From an uncultured Luminiphilus sp. (lineage in GTDB: Bacteria; Pseudomonadota; Gammaproteobacteria; Pseudomonadales; Halieaceae), in assembly GCA_943789425.1 (NCBI GenBank), contig CALSUB010000008.1, positions 1-64,000 on the forward strand: DNA of 64,000 nt, given 5' to 3'. The notes below the pieces were generated by a model. That model saw only the letters and a program-made list of their open reading frames with translations. It had not been told where the DNA came from and made no database searches. Shown here one piece after another: positions 8,430 through 17,849 of the stretch. A program made the translations under genes and the position numbers. Position 1 is the stretch's first letter, and every line of letters starts with the position of its first letter.

Positions 8430-10031
8430 TCATTCGAGTCCGGGCAGGTCAAAATCTCCCAGTACCCCGGGATTCATGAGTCCCTCTGGATCCAGTTCGC
8501 GTTTCAGTGCGCTTAACACACTGCGGGTGTCAGGGTTAAGACTCGATAACATTGGATACGTTTTACCGATTTGATTGCTGGCTGCACCATGTTGCGCAAA
8601 CACGCCAACAACCCGACTGCGAATGTCATCGACCAGCGCACGCGCTTCAGGATTTGCTGCCGGCTCTTTGAGTGTAGCGAGATGGGCGGGCTCTGGTACC
8701 GCTTTATGAATCGGTAACCACTCGTCGAACCATCGCAGCACCGGTTCGTAGCTAAAAATATGTTGCGCAATAGCGATATACAAGAAACTCATGGTGACGC
8801 CATGTTGAGCCATGCGTTCTCGATACGGATCAATCGCCGCCTCAGTGGCCGCGATGAGTGCCGCTGCGTCCGAATGGGGTACCTTTGCGTTTAACGCAGC
8901 CCAGCGCTCTCCATTAGCACCCAAAATGCCATTGAGCGGTTCAAACGGATTGGCTCGAGCGGCCTTGGGAATGGTGTTGCTAATGACGACACCACCGGCT
9001 TGTGTCGCCAAACGTGTTGCCTCAATAAAGTTGTCGTGCACACCGGATGCAGAGCGTCCGGCACAGACAAAATGTAAGGTGTGGACGCTGCCCTCTACGA
9101 AGCGTCGCCCGGCGACGGCCATTTTGATCCCTTCCTTAAGCCCCCTCAAAAGGTCCGATTGCGAGCGAACGACGTTGCTAAGTCGGCCGATATCTTTCAT
9201 CAGTGTTGCTGAGTCGAGTGAGCGTTGGGTGGTGGCGGGATCAAAACAATACACCTCTTCGCAGAAGCCGCTACGACCGATGGTCGACAGAGCCTCGAGG
9301 GCTTCTTGCTGTGAGGCGAAGGCGAGGGAGCCGTATTCTGCCGCTTCAGGCATCGGCATCATTTTGAGCGATGCTTGGGTTTTGACCCCTAAGGCACCGG
9401 CGTCGTGAACGAATAGCCCGGTGAGGTCAGGACCGTATTGGCGGAACCCGGGGCGACCATTGTCGAAGGCAGCTTGCCCAGTTCGAATGTAGCGTCCTTT
9501 AGCATCGACAATGTCGATGCCGACAACGATATCGGCGGCACTGCCATAGCGCGCCGTCCCCATAAATAACGCGCCATTGGACAGTCCTCCACCGACGGTG
9601 GCGCGACTGCCAGAAAAGGTGCCGAAAAAGGGTAACCGCAGACCGCGAGGGGCGAGTGCTTCCCAAATTTGTTGCCAGGTGACGCCCGCCTCAACGGTAA
9701 TCACGAGGTCATCTTCATCAATCGATATGATGCGGTTCAGTGCGCTGAGGTCCAGCATCACGGTTTCTGATCGCTGGGGCAGGTAGCCCCCGGTGTAGGA
9801 CATACCGCCACCGCGCTGTGTGATGGCCCAGCCTGCTCGCGTGCTAATGCGGACGGCATCAGCGACTTGCGCTTGTGTTGTGGGTTGTACGATAAGGCCG
9901 GGCGCTTCGTTGCCAGAGTAGACGTCGGTCGTATACAGAGCGTTATTGGCTTTGCTAATGAGAGCACTGGGGCCCAAAGCCTGACTCAATGCCTCCTGCA
10001 GTAATGCGGTTTGGTGAGTAGCTGTGTTCAT
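8430..10031 (-). CDS. FAD-linked oxidase (FAD_binding_4 / vanillyl-alcohol oxidase superfamily)
   Basis: A 533-residue flavoprotein. The FAD-binding domain spans roughly residues 40-230: IVQPTTQAQVADAV, then RGGGMSYTGG for the pyrophosphate loop, and GLSNGALFMGTARYGSAADIV for the second half. A cap or substrate domain follows, ending with a C-terminal segment (NPDTRSVLSALKRELDPEGLMNPG) that is the usual signature of glycolate oxidase GlcD and 4-cresol dehydrogenase-type enzymes. It probably oxidises an alcohol, hydroxy acid or phenolic compound. CGGAG lies about nine bases before the ATG at 10031. Substrate unknown. It lies between the unrecognised 7608 gene and the TIM-barrel gene. Confidence 0.85.
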   Translation of the reverse strand: MNTATHQTALLQEALSQALGPSALISKANNALYTTDVYSGNEAPGLIVQPTTQAQVADAVRISTRAGWAITQRGGGMSYTGGYLPQRSETVMLDLSALNRIISIDEDDLVITVEAGVTWQQIWEALAPRGLRLPFFGTFSGSRATVGGGLSNGALFMGTARYGSAADIVVGIDIVDAKGRYIRTGQAAFDNGRPGFRQYGPDLTGLFVHDAGALGVKTQASLKMMPMPEAAEYGSLAFASQQEALEALSTIGRSGFCEEVYCFDPATTQRSLDSATLMKDIGRLSNVVRSQSDLLRGLKEGIKMAVAGRRFVEGSVHTLHFVCAGRSASGVHDNFIEATRLATQAGGVVISNTIPKAARANPFEPLNGILGANGERWAALNAKVPHSDAAALIAATEAAIDPYRERMAQHGVTMSFLYIAIAQHIFSYEPVLRWFDEWLPIHKAVPEPAHLATLKEPAANPEARALVDDIRSRVVGVFAQHGAASNQIGKTYPMLSSLNPDTRSVLSALKRELDPEGLMNPGVLGDFDLPGLE

Positions 10032-10088
10032 TTGCTGTGCTCCGTCTAGACGTGATTCGATGCGCCAAGACCGGCCGCTCTAACAGGG

Positions 10089-10903
10089 TTATAACCCGTG
10101 CTGCGTGAGAAATTTCTGGGTTTGACTGAGAATCGCCTTAGCTCTCTCTATTGGGTCAGGGTAACGCTCACGATAAAAACGTGATCGAATCTCTAGGCTA
10201 ATCGGTAATTCGTGAGGCAGTGCGCGAGTCATCTCGGCGACTGGAATAACACCTTCGCCTGGCGCGAGCCGTCCGTCGATCGCGTCAGTAAAGTAGGCCT
10301 CTGGATCGGAGAGTGTCCCGCCTTGGGGCATATCACAGAGTTGCGCATAGCTGAGCCACTCGAGTGGAATCTCGCCGATTTTTTCTGGCGCATGACCGAC
10401 GCGCTCATGATGAAAAGGATCCACCAAAATGCCGCCTGCGGGATGACCAACGGAGGTCACCACATCGAGTGCGTCGTCCAGCGTTTTGACTTCGGTGATG
10501 CCCATGTATTCAAGACAGGCGCGCATGCCTGCGGCGCTCGCGCGCTCGCAAAGATCGGCATAAAGCCATTTGGTTCTTCCCGATCGGGTTCTGAGCTGAC
10601 GATGAGACAATTTTTGGCGCCAATCTCGCCGCCAATTGCAATCATTTCGTGATGCAGCGGGTCGGGGTCGGCATCGGCCTGCAACCAAATGACCTCAATG
10701 TCGAGGGCTACCAGCCCGGTTTCGCGCAGCGCGGCCGCGACATCACCGCTGGTGTTGGCGTGCCAGTTCTCTCCCGGCGCTACCCACAGACCCACCGCGT
10801 TATAGCCCGCTGCGGCTGCGATATGCACCATGTCGGGGGCCGAGGCAATGGGGGGGTTGCCCTCGTGAACCCCTGAGGCGAGTGCGATTAATCGTTCACT
10901 CAT
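10089..10903 (-). CDS. Sugar phosphate isomerase/epimerase-like TIM-barrel protein (frameshifted)
   Basis: The N-terminal frame (10903 to about 10567) begins MSERLIALASGV and carries the barrel strands AAAAGYNAVGLWV, LVALDIEVIWL and IGAKNCLIVSSEPD. The C-terminal frame continues LYADLCERASAAGMRACLEYM, GGILVDPFHHERVG and LEIRSRFYRERYP. This is the order of elements of the xylose-isomerase-like TIM barrel (AP endonuclease 2 family), with Glu, Asp and His as likely metal ligands. One base appears to be missing near 10567. Joined, it is about 271 residues, the normal family length. AAGGA seven bases before the ATG supports the start. The substrate, a sugar or a hydroxy acid, is unknown. Confidence 0.72.
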
Positions 10904-11253
10904 ACTGCATCCTTCTTCGCGCCGCGGCAGGCGTTAGTATTGGGTCCCGCCGCGTTAATGTCTCTTTACCCTCACGATCATGCAACGATCTGCATTATCA
11001 ATCTAGTCCTGATCGCGCATGCTCGCATGCGGCTATGACTGCTGTTTTAACGCGTTTTTGTGCGAGTCAGACGGGATTGTCTGGCTTGTTAGCGTGGGCG
11101 ATTCATCGGTTTTCGTCTGGCGCACTGATGGCACAGAGTGAACGCAGACCGGTAGCTGATGCCAGTGCTTCATGGGACCTACAGATTGCGGGAGCACAAT
11201 GTTAGGGTGACCTCACTTTTTGTGCGCGCGGTAAAAGTAGCGGGGTAGGTGCA
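10904..11253. other. Intergenic region between divergent genes; no gene seen
   Basis: The 350 bases separate the minus-strand TIM-barrel gene from the plus-strand VOC gene and should hold both promoters. No reading frame has good coding features. The only structured element seen is the palindrome at 11016-11031. Confidence 0.5.
11016..11031. promoter_or_regulatory. Palindrome, candidate operator
   Basis: CGCATGC, two bases, then GCATGCG: perfect 7-bp arms. It lies between two divergently transcribed genes (TIM-barrel protein and VOC protein). That position fits a regulator-binding site, but no regulator gene is adjacent, and the element may be chance. Confidence 0.3.
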
Positions 11254-11757
11254 GTGGTATCAACAGTGAGTCCTTTGGTGGGATTAGCGATTGTTCATAC
11301 GGGGTTAGTCTGCCAAGACATGGCCACGGCGCAGACGCGCCTCAGTGAGTCGTTGCAGTTGTCGTGGATCGACGACAACCGAGAAGAGTGGCCCTTAACC
11401 GTGTTCGGCAAGGCTGTGACGCTTAACCTGCGTATTGCCCATGCGAGCACCGGCGTGGCTAATTTTGAGTTGATTGAAGCGGTGCCGGATACCCCCTGGG
11501 TGACGGCGCAGGCGATCGTGCAGCACCATGTGTGTCTTCATAGTCCTGATTCGGCTGAGGTGTGTCGGTCGCTCGAGGCACTGGGCTATCAGCGCCTTCT
11601 GGGCGCGGCGGGAGATCCGCAGGGTTATTTTCAGGATCCAGACGGATTATTGATAGAGATCGTTGGCGACACGCTGCTGGCCTATCTAAATGATTACTAT
11701 GGACAATCGCAACGTGCCATGGCGCAAGCCCATCGATGCTGCCTAACGGGTCGATGA
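11254..11757 (+). CDS. VOC-family (glyoxalase/dioxygenase fold) protein
   Basis: A 167-residue protein with the paired beta-alpha-beta-beta-beta units of the vicinal oxygen chelate fold. Unit one is VHTGLVCQDMATAQTRL with FELIEAV closing it. Unit two is QHHVCLHSPDS ending YFQDPDGLLIEIV. His in the first strand of each unit and the closing Glu residues are candidate metal ligands. The start is GTG at 11254 with a GGGTAGG stretch just upstream. It is followed by cupin and NAD-binding genes on the same strand. VOC proteins include lyases, isomerases and dioxygenases; the reaction cannot be assigned from sequence alone. Confidence 0.75.
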   Translation: MVSTVSPLVGLAIVHTGLVCQDMATAQTRLSESLQLSWIDDNREEWPLTVFGKAVTLNLRIAHASTGVANFELIEAVPDTPWVTAQAIVQHHVCLHSPDSAEVCRSLEALGYQRLLGAAGDPQGYFQDPDGLLIEIVGDTLLAYLNDYYGQSQRAMAQAHRCCLTGR

Positions 11758-11910
11758 CCGCGCTGGGGCACACTCGGAACGGCACGCCCAGTACGAGCGA
11801 CCTAGAGCAGTTAGGCAATGTGACGTTGCCATCGTTAATATGAGTGGAGTTGAGTTTCATCTAACAGAGACAAACACTCCGCAAGCACCACTTCGCTGAG
11901 ACAGATTGCC

Positions 11911-12627
11911 ATGAGTCAGACACAACACATTCGTCCCGATGACCTTGAGTGGGAAACATTTCATGATCCCCATGGTCGTCCGACCACTCCCACACGCGTC
12001 TTGAAAAGCGACGGGCCTTTTCTTATTGAGGCGAAATTCCCAGCGCACTTTTACGCAGATCAGCATTGGCACCCCTATGACACGATCTATGTCGTGACAA
12101 CAGGCGAAATGCGGATTGGTGAGGAAGGTGCGTTTCGCCCTGGCGATATTAGATGGGTCAAAGCGGGTCATACCTATGGGCCAGAGGAGGCGGGATCCGA
12201 CGGCGTTCAATTCCACCTGTTTAGTCTTGGTGGTGATATCGGGCTCAATTGGGCAGATCTTTATGACGTGCCGGCTGAGTTAACCGAGCGACTGGCTGGC
12301 TTTCAGGCGCCGTCGGGACGTCGCTGCATCGACCAAATGCCCTCAGTGATCCCGGGGGAGCCATGCCCCGACTGGGATGCGATGCCTGATGAGGGCCCAC
12401 TGATCTTTCGCATGGCATTAGCCGCTGATGCGCATTCATCGGATGTTTCGGTTCCCTTCGATGCTGTCTGGTATGTGCGCTCTGGCAGCATTGAGATTGT
12501 GGGTGAGGTGACAGTCGGCGAGGGCGAGTTTTACTGCGTCAGCCCCGATCATTCCTATTCATTGACAGCAGGTCCCGAAGGAGCTGAGTGGCTCGTGTTT
12601 TCGAGTCAGAGTCTACAGCCGCTGTAG
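11911..12627 (+). CDS. Bicupin domain-containing protein
   Basis: A 238-residue protein with two cupin barrels. The first (about residues 35-110) has HFYADQHWHPYDTIYVVTTG and the closing FRPGDIRWVKAG, giving His, His and Glu/Asp type ligands. The second (about 150-235) has SDVSVPFDAVWYVRSGSIEIVG and VGEGEFYCVSPDHSY but lacks the usual paired His, so its metal site is probably lost. It may be a metal-dependent dioxygenase or isomerase, or a ligand-binding protein. It follows the VOC gene by about 150 bases and may be co-expressed. Function not assigned. Confidence 0.75.
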   Translation: MSQTQHIRPDDLEWETFHDPHGRPTTPTRVLKSDGPFLIEAKFPAHFYADQHWHPYDTIYVVTTGEMRIGEEGAFRPGDIRWVKAGHTYGPEEAGSDGVQFHLFSLGGDIGLNWADLYDVPAELTERLAGFQAPSGRRCIDQMPSVIPGEPCPDWDAMPDEGPLIFRMALAADAHSSDVSVPFDAVWYVRSGSIEIVGEVTVGEGEFYCVSPDHSYSLTAGPEGAEWLVFSSQSLQPL

Positions 12628-12739
12628 GTAGCTTGATATCGTCCTCTGCTCCAGGTGGTGGTCTCGGATGGACCTAGTCATGTGGTCCTGTTTACGCCTT
12701 TAATCTCAACGCAACCTAACAAGTCGCGATGCAGAGGAT

Positions 12740-13402
12740 ATGACAACTATGAAATTACTGTTGGCCGGTGGCACCGGGCTTGTTGGGCGATGGCTGATTG
12801 AGCTTGCGAAGGATAGGCAGATCCCCATCACGACGGTAGGCCGTCGTATTACCGGTGAGGTTGAAAACGAGTTGGTGGTTGATTTTGCCGATCTGCCCAT
12901 CTTGCCTTCGGCGGATATCGCCATTTGCACGCTTGGCACTACAATGAGAGATGCAGGCTCTAAATCCGCGTTTAAAGCGGTCGATTTCGACGCAGTGATG
13001 GCGTTCGCTCGCGCAGCTAAACAGTCGGGTGTTCCGCATTTACTGGTAGTCACCGCTGTTGGTGCCGACACAGAAAGCCGCGCTTTTTATTCACGCATTA
13101 AGGGTGCTGTTGAAATCGAATTAACCACTATAGGATTCGATCGCCTTGATATTTTGCGGCCTGGGCTGTTACTGGGTCAGCGTCAATCTCGCCGATTTGT
13201 GGAGCAAGTCTTGCAGCATTTGTCGCCGGCCATCGCGCTAATCACCCGCGGTCCCTGGGCGCGATACGCCAGTATCTCCGCGGAGCAGTTGGCCGGCGCG
13301 TTGCTCGCGCTATGTCATGAGACGAGCCCTGGTACTTTTTATCATCAGAGCCCGGAACTGCAATCCTTGGGAGGTGGAACCCAACACGGTGATCTAACGT
13401 AG
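12740..13402 (+). CDS. NAD(P)-binding oxidoreductase, atypical SDR (HTATIP2-like)
   Basis: A 220-residue Rossmann protein. It opens with KLLLAGGTGLVGRWL, the GxxGxxG dinucleotide loop, and has IAICTLGTT after strand 4, LLVVTAVGAD in strand 5 and YSRIKGAVE with a Tyr/Lys pair in the active-site helix. DILRPGLLLG matches the region after the active site in the extended/atypical SDR group that contains the TIP30/HTATIP2 oxidoreductases. Start 12740 or the ATG nine bases downstream (12749) are both possible. Substrate unknown. The last ten residues (GGGTQHGDLT) look unlike the family, so a small 3' shift is possible. Confidence 0.75.
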   Translation: MTTMKLLLAGGTGLVGRWLIELAKDRQIPITTVGRRITGEVENELVVDFADLPILPSADIAICTLGTTMRDAGSKSAFKAVDFDAVMAFARAAKQSGVPHLLVVTAVGADTESRAFYSRIKGAVEIELTTIGFDRLDILRPGLLLGQRQSRRFVEQVLQHLSPAIALITRGPWARYASISAEQLAGALLALCHETSPGTFYHQSPELQSLGGGTQHGDLT

Positions 13403-13517
13403 CCCTATTTGAGAACGCGACATGCCCTGTGCTGTAGGCGACACCCTTCTCTGCGTATCGAAAGGTGAAGTGGTAAGTCCCTCTGACGGAGGGCGCTAAT
13501 GCTTTCTTAATAGGGCC

Positions 13518-14210
13518 TCAAGTTTTTCGAAACACAGCAGCATAGCCCTGATCGGCCGCATGGCCGTCAGTCGCGGCGGCGTAATACTGTACGCGTATAA
13601 ATTCAATCGGCGTAATGTGGTGATCGGCTTGTAAAGCCGCAAAGTGTGAACCGAAATGATACTGATCAAACGCCGTTCCATTAACGCCAATCACAAACAG
13701 CGCGCCAGCGCGGCAGAGGCGCAGGAGTTTGATGAGCGCCTCCGGACCAACATGGCCATGGGTAAACGTACCAGCGCTCACGACCGCTCCGTATTGCTTT
13801 TCGGGTAGGTCGATTGGTTGAGTCAAATCCGCCTCGAAAAGGTGTCGATAGACTTGTTTTGTTCGACTAATGGCTAACATTTCCGGCGAAATATCGACGC
13901 CATCAATCGTCAGTCGAGCATTAATCACTTGGCGTTCCTGTAGGGCTGTGGCCACCAGGCCTGTCCCTGAGCCAACATCTAATATGGGGGTGTCATCGGG
14001 CCTTGCGTGGTGGAAATAAATATCCGCAATCTTTTGGGGATACTGATAGCCCCGGTTTTGTGCGAATTCGACGTCATAGGTCTCAGCCCAGTCGCGATAT
14101 AACGCAACGTTATCTGCAGGCGTCTTGAGTGCGTAAGCGTCATCGAGGCTGATTTTAGGGTCGTTGTCGATTGGGTTGCCTCCTGTTCCATGGCCGTGAG
14201 ACGTTAGCAT
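13518..14210 (-). CDS. Class I SAM-dependent methyltransferase
   Basis: A methyltransferase with motif I ILDVGSGTGLVATAL, the acidic end of strand 2 in TIDGVDISPEML, and YGAVVSAGTFTHG for motif II/post I. The lead-in ALYRDWAETYDVEF is typical of small-molecule methyltransferases. The start is unclear. ATG at 14210 is used here, with GTG at 14237 as an alternative. The best ribosome-binding site, AGGAGG at 14079+100 (14179-14184), points instead to position 14171, where the codon is ATC. A real ATC start or a G-to-C read error giving ATG would make the protein 217 residues, beginning xDNDPKISLDDAYAL. Acceptor unknown. Confidence 0.78.
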   Translation of the reverse strand: MLTSHGHGTGGNPIDNDPKISLDDAYALKTPADNVALYRDWAETYDVEFAQNRGYQYPQKIADIYFHHARPDDTPILDVGSGTGLVATALQERQVINARLTIDGVDISPEMLAISRTKQVYRHLFEADLTQPIDLPEKQYGAVVSAGTFTHGHVGPEALIKLLRLCRAGALFVIGVNGTAFDQYHFGSHFAALQADHHITPIEFIRVQYYAAATDGHAADQGYAAVFRKT

Positions 14211-14369
14211 CGATAGGGGAGAGCCGCCTCGTGACACACGAATAGGCGATACTAGTCGGCGCTAGTTTCGACGTCGAGGGGTGATGAAGAACTCTTTGTT
14301 AGACACCGTGTTTAAGCCCAAGGGTAGTCCAAGCCAGTTCACCGGCGAGTTTAGACGATATCTGCCAGC

Positions 14370-15242
14370 TCAGGCGAATTCAGGTTTAACCGGTATCAGG
14401 CGATAGGCATCGCCATCGCAGACAATATGGCCCGCGGTTGCACCGGCAAAATGCGTGCCGATCACCAAGGTAGGCGTTTCTGCGCAGTCCGCAAAAACGC
14501 GTCTGCGTGTGTCATCTGCTGCATCGGCGTCGAGGTCTGCTGTGCTGCCCCAATCCAGTCGCGCCATTTGGCAGGGGTGATGAACAAAGTCACCGGTGAT
14601 GAGGCCTTGCTCTGATTGCGACGTGATCTGAATGCTGACATGCCCTGGGGTGTGTCCCACTGTTGGCACCAATGTAACTTCGTCGCAAACGCGGTGATTG
14701 GTCTCGACAAGGTCCATGAGTCCTGCGTCAAATATCGGCGCGACCGAATCGTTAAATACGCGTTGATTAAATTCGGCAATATCGGTGCGCTTAAAATAGT
14801 CATATTCATCTTTGGCAATGAGGTATCGGGCGTTGGGGAATGTCGGCACCCATTTGCCATCGACTAGCATGGTGTTCCAGCCCACATGATCGACATGTAA
14901 ATGCGTACAAAGCACGCAATCGACGGCGGCAGGATCGAAGCCTGCGGCGGTGAAGTCAGCCAGAAAGGTGGTTTGCAGGTGATGCCAATCCTTGTAGGGC
15001 ATGCGCTCTTTCTCATTGCCCACACAAGTGTCCACCACAATGAGCTGGTTTCTTGTCTCTATGACGAGGGCATGAACACTGAATTTAAGTTCACCCATTT
15101 CGTCCATGAAATCAGGCTTCAACCAGCTAATATCCCTACAGGCCTCGGGGACCGCGTCCGGCAGTATCCAAGCCGCGCCACCGCAGCTCTCTAACTCCAC
15201 AATCTTGGTAATGGTAACGTCGCCGATGCGCCATTTTTGCAT
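14370..15242 (-). CDS. Metallo-beta-lactamase-fold hydrolase (AHL-lactonase/PqsE-like group)
   Basis: About 290 residues. The zinc ligands are present in order: THLHVDHVGWN (HxHxDH), GHTPGH, GDFVHHP (bridging Asp) and GTHFAG. The N-terminus QKWRIGDVTITKIVE and VDTCVGNEKERMPY fit the group that includes lactonases and related dinuclear zinc hydrolases. Start 15242 (ATG) begins at the conserved QKWRIGD; the longer GTG start at 15290 adds a low-quality leader. It follows the methyltransferase gene on the same strand with 130 bases between. The substrate, an ester or lactone, is not known. Confidence 0.82.
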   Translation of the reverse strand: MQKWRIGDVTITKIVELESCGGAAWILPDAVPEACRDISWLKPDFMDEMGELKFSVHALVIETRNQLIVVDTCVGNEKERMPYKDWHHLQTTFLADFTAAGFDPAAVDCVLCTHLHVDHVGWNTMLVDGKWVPTFPNARYLIAKDEYDYFKRTDIAEFNQRVFNDSVAPIFDAGLMDLVETNHRVCDEVTLVPTVGHTPGHVSIQITSQSEQGLITGDFVHHPCQMARLDWGSTADLDADAADDTRRRVFADCAETPTLVIGTHFAGATAGHIVCDGDAYRLIPVKPEFA

Positions 15243-15290
15243 TGTCAATTGAGTCCGCAGCAATGAATGAAGTGGTCGCCCGCTGCTCAC

Positions 15291-15759
15291 TTCGCCTGAA
15301 GGTACTTGCAGAGGCCACGCCCCGCATCATTGCATAGTTTACCCCGCTCAAGTTGAACGTTTGCTCAGGGCTTATTCAGCGAACCTCAGCTTGATCCAAC
15401 GTGAATCCGCACTGCCAGTTTGTTGTGAAATATGAATGAACCACCAACTCAAGTTGTGCGCGAGGCCGCTAGGGGGAGCAGCGCGACGTGTTTTACGTGT
15501 CATGATGTTGATGTAGCGAAGCGTGCTTTTCTTCGATATTGGTTCTGCTTGTCAATCACTCTAAGGTGGCGATCGTCGGTTAAGAGTGGTGCCTCGATGG
15601 ATTCCACCGTAAGCGGCTGGGCGTTGTGGGTTGGGCTGTTTCGTTGTCATAGCACTCTCACCACTTATACTGAGTGCCATGGTCAAGTCCGGGCGTGATG
15701 AGCGATGAAATGCACAGAAACATGACGAGAATGGTGAAGCGATGCACTGAGGTAGGTCC
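15291..15759. other. Intergenic region, no convincing gene
   Basis: About 470 bases between the minus-strand hydrolase and the plus-strand membrane protein. One 88-codon frame (15432-15698) has an ATG but no ribosome-binding site, an odd composition (many Cys, Trp, Arg) and no recognisable motif, so I do not call it a gene. The region should carry the promoters of both flanking genes. Confidence 0.5.
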
Positions 15760-16794
15760 ATGCGACTCTGGACTTTTCTAAGGCCCTTCCCCTATGACGC
15801 CCAACGTTATGTGCTGGAGGTGTCGCTGACCTTTAGTCAGTCACAAGCGCGCTTGTTTCGAGACGATGAGTTGCTAGCTGAGCAGTCTCATGCCTATACC
15901 AAGGGGCCGGCAACATTTGTCTTCAACTTGCCCCATGGTTTAGTCAGTGACTTACCTGATGCCCTGTCTGATGAAGTGCTGGGCGCAGTGTCCGAAGGCG
16001 TGCACGGTGACTCTGGCGAGTCCAACCAGAAGCGCTCACCGCAGTTGATGGCTGGATTTGATAACGGAGGGAGTCTGGCGATCGCGGTGACTGAGAGTGG
16101 TCGGACGGTTTATGAAAGCCACCCCGGACGTAGCTTGCAAGTTGACCGGTCATCGGTCCAGACTGTTGCGTCAGAAGAAGCGCCGAGCGGGCTGAGTGTT
16201 GAGCAAATGACGCAGCTGAGTCAGCGTAAATGGCAACGCAACAAATATTCTATTTATGCCGACATGGCACTCGGTGCTCTTTTTTTTATTGTCGGCAAAC
16301 TCACCGAAGATTTAGCGCTCGCCGCCCTCATTGGAGCAGGGGCAGGGCTGTTACTTGTCGCGGTGCAGCGATTTGTCAAAGTCGATTTACTGGGCGGTTT
16401 CGCGGTCTTCGGTACGATCATGCTGTTGATTTCGGCGGCTTTTTCGCTGGCGTTACAGGACGACTATTGGGTGCAAATGAAGGGCACGGTACTGGGATTG
16501 CTGACAGCGAGCCTCTTCATGATCGACGGGCTGCTGCGTCGCGGCGCTTATTTTGGTGCCCGCATCGAACGCTATATGCCTCTGCCACTCCACCATGATC
16601 GGATTGCGATTGGTATGAGCCTTGTTGGTGTTGTCATGGCAGTGGCTAACTACTACGTGGCCAATCACTTCACCGAGGATTTTTGGCTGACGTGGACGAC
16701 CTTTTTAGACTTGCCTCTGAGTATGGCGCTGTTTTATGCCGTCATTTTTTGGGCCCGCAAGCGATCAGCTGACGAGCCTCATCGCGGGAACTGA
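15760..16794 (+). CDS. Inner membrane protein with YciB/IspZ-like (septation protein A) domain
   Basis: A 344-residue protein in two parts. Residues 1-150 are soluble, beta-rich and acidic, with no recognised family. From about residue 165 there are five to six membrane helices with the order seen in intracellular septation protein A: a helix with IVGKLTEDLALAA, then FGTIMLLISAAFSLAL, WVQMKGTVLGLLTASLFM, and a C-terminal pair. The YciB part is inferred from this pattern. GAGGTAGG just before the ATG fits the start. The added N-terminal domain is unusual for YciB. Possible role at the division site or envelope is speculative. Confidence 0.6.
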   Translation: MRLWTFLRPFPYDAQRYVLEVSLTFSQSQARLFRDDELLAEQSHAYTKGPATFVFNLPHGLVSDLPDALSDEVLGAVSEGVHGDSGESNQKRSPQLMAGFDNGGSLAIAVTESGRTVYESHPGRSLQVDRSSVQTVASEEAPSGLSVEQMTQLSQRKWQRNKYSIYADMALGALFFIVGKLTEDLALAALIGAGAGLLLVAVQRFVKVDLLGGFAVFGTIMLLISAAFSLALQDDYWVQMKGTVLGLLTASLFMIDGLLRRGAYFGARIERYMPLPLHHDRIAIGMSLVGVVMAVANYYVANHFTEDFWLTWTTFLDLPLSMALFYAVIFWARKRSADEPHRGN

Positions 16795-16976
16795 TAGCGG
16801 CCGCAAGGACGGGATAATAAGGTTGCGATAGTGATTCCGAGCCTCGATGTATTCGAGTCTTAGCGAGTTATGGATAAAGTTCCCAAATGTCGCTTAAAAG
16901 CGTTATCGTGACTGTCTGTTAGCGGTGTTTTAACAGCGCCCTGTGTGTAACGCAGAAAAACCTATGAGAGAAACGC

Positions 16977-17849
16977 ATGTCAATTCAGGAATTTGTGGCA
17001 CCCGATTCATTATCCGAGGCGAAAGGTTTTCTGTCGGATGGTGCAGCAGCGTCGGTACTGGCCGGCGGTACTGATTTGCTGGTGGGGGTCCGTTTGGGCA
17101 CTCGCAATCCCGAGAGAGTCGTCGACCTTAAAAAAATTCCCGAGCTCACAGCGATTAATATCGATGCCGAGGCAGTGCATATAGGTGCTGCGGCGTCTGC
17201 TTTTTCGATTCTGCATGACAGTGATGTACCTTCGTTTTTTCCTGGCTTCGCTGAGGCGCTCGACTTAATCGGCTCAACGCAAATTCAGGGTCGCTGTTCT
17301 GCGGGGGGCAATCTTTGCAATGCGTCACCGGCAGCCGACAGCATCCCCGCGTTGATCGCCAACGGTGCGCAGTGCCTGATTACTGGCCCGGGAGGTGATC
17401 ACCAGATGCCGGTAGAGGACTTTGTCGTAGGGCCCAGCAAGAACGCGCTGAAAGAAGGGGAGCTGCTGGTCAGTCTAATCTTGCCACGTCCCTCATCACA
17501 AACCGCTGACGCCTATTTGCGGCTGACGCCACGGACTGAAATGGATATCGCGGTAGCTGGGGTGGGCGTCTCGTTAACGCTCGACGGCGATGGTACCTGC
17601 ACCGCAGCACGCGTCTCGATCGGTGCAGTGGCCCCCACCGCGTTATTGGTCGAGGCCGCCGGTGCGGCGTTAGTCGGAACACAATTGGACGCAGCAGCGA
17701 TTGAGGCAGCCGTTGCAGCCGCAAGACAGTCCGCTTGCCCTATTTCAGATAAACGTGGCACCAGTGAGTACCGCACGCACGTAGTGGGGGTATTAGTGGC
17801 GCGGGCAATTGCGCAGGCACGGCGACGTATTGTGGAGGCAGTATCATGA
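16977..17849 (+). CDS. Molybdenum hydroxylase FAD-binding subunit (CoxM/XdhB type)
   Basis: A 290-residue subunit that carries FAD. VLAGGTDLLVGVRLG and IGSTQIQGRCSAGGNLCNASPAAD are the two FAD-binding signatures of the family, followed by the C-terminal CO dehydrogenase flavoprotein domain (LRLTPRTEMDIAVAGVGV). It would pass electrons from the 2Fe-2S subunit to the acceptor. It is the first gene of an M-S-L operon; its stop overlaps the next start by four bases (ATGA at 17846). Confidence 0.9.
   Translation: MSIQEFVAPDSLSEAKGFLSDGAAASVLAGGTDLLVGVRLGTRNPERVVDLKKIPELTAINIDAEAVHIGAAASAFSILHDSDVPSFFPGFAEALDLIGSTQIQGRCSAGGNLCNASPAADSIPALIANGAQCLITGPGGDHQMPVEDFVVGPSKNALKEGELLVSLILPRPSSQTADAYLRLTPRTEMDIAVAGVGVSLTLDGDGTCTAARVSIGAVAPTALLVEAAGAALVGTQLDAAAIEAAVAAARQSACPISDKRGTSEYRTHVVGVLVARAIAQARRRIVEAVS

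Noticed and set aside
15432-15698. 88-codon plus-strand frame
   Set aside because: No ribosome-binding site, unusual Cys/Trp/Arg-rich composition and no recognisable motif.
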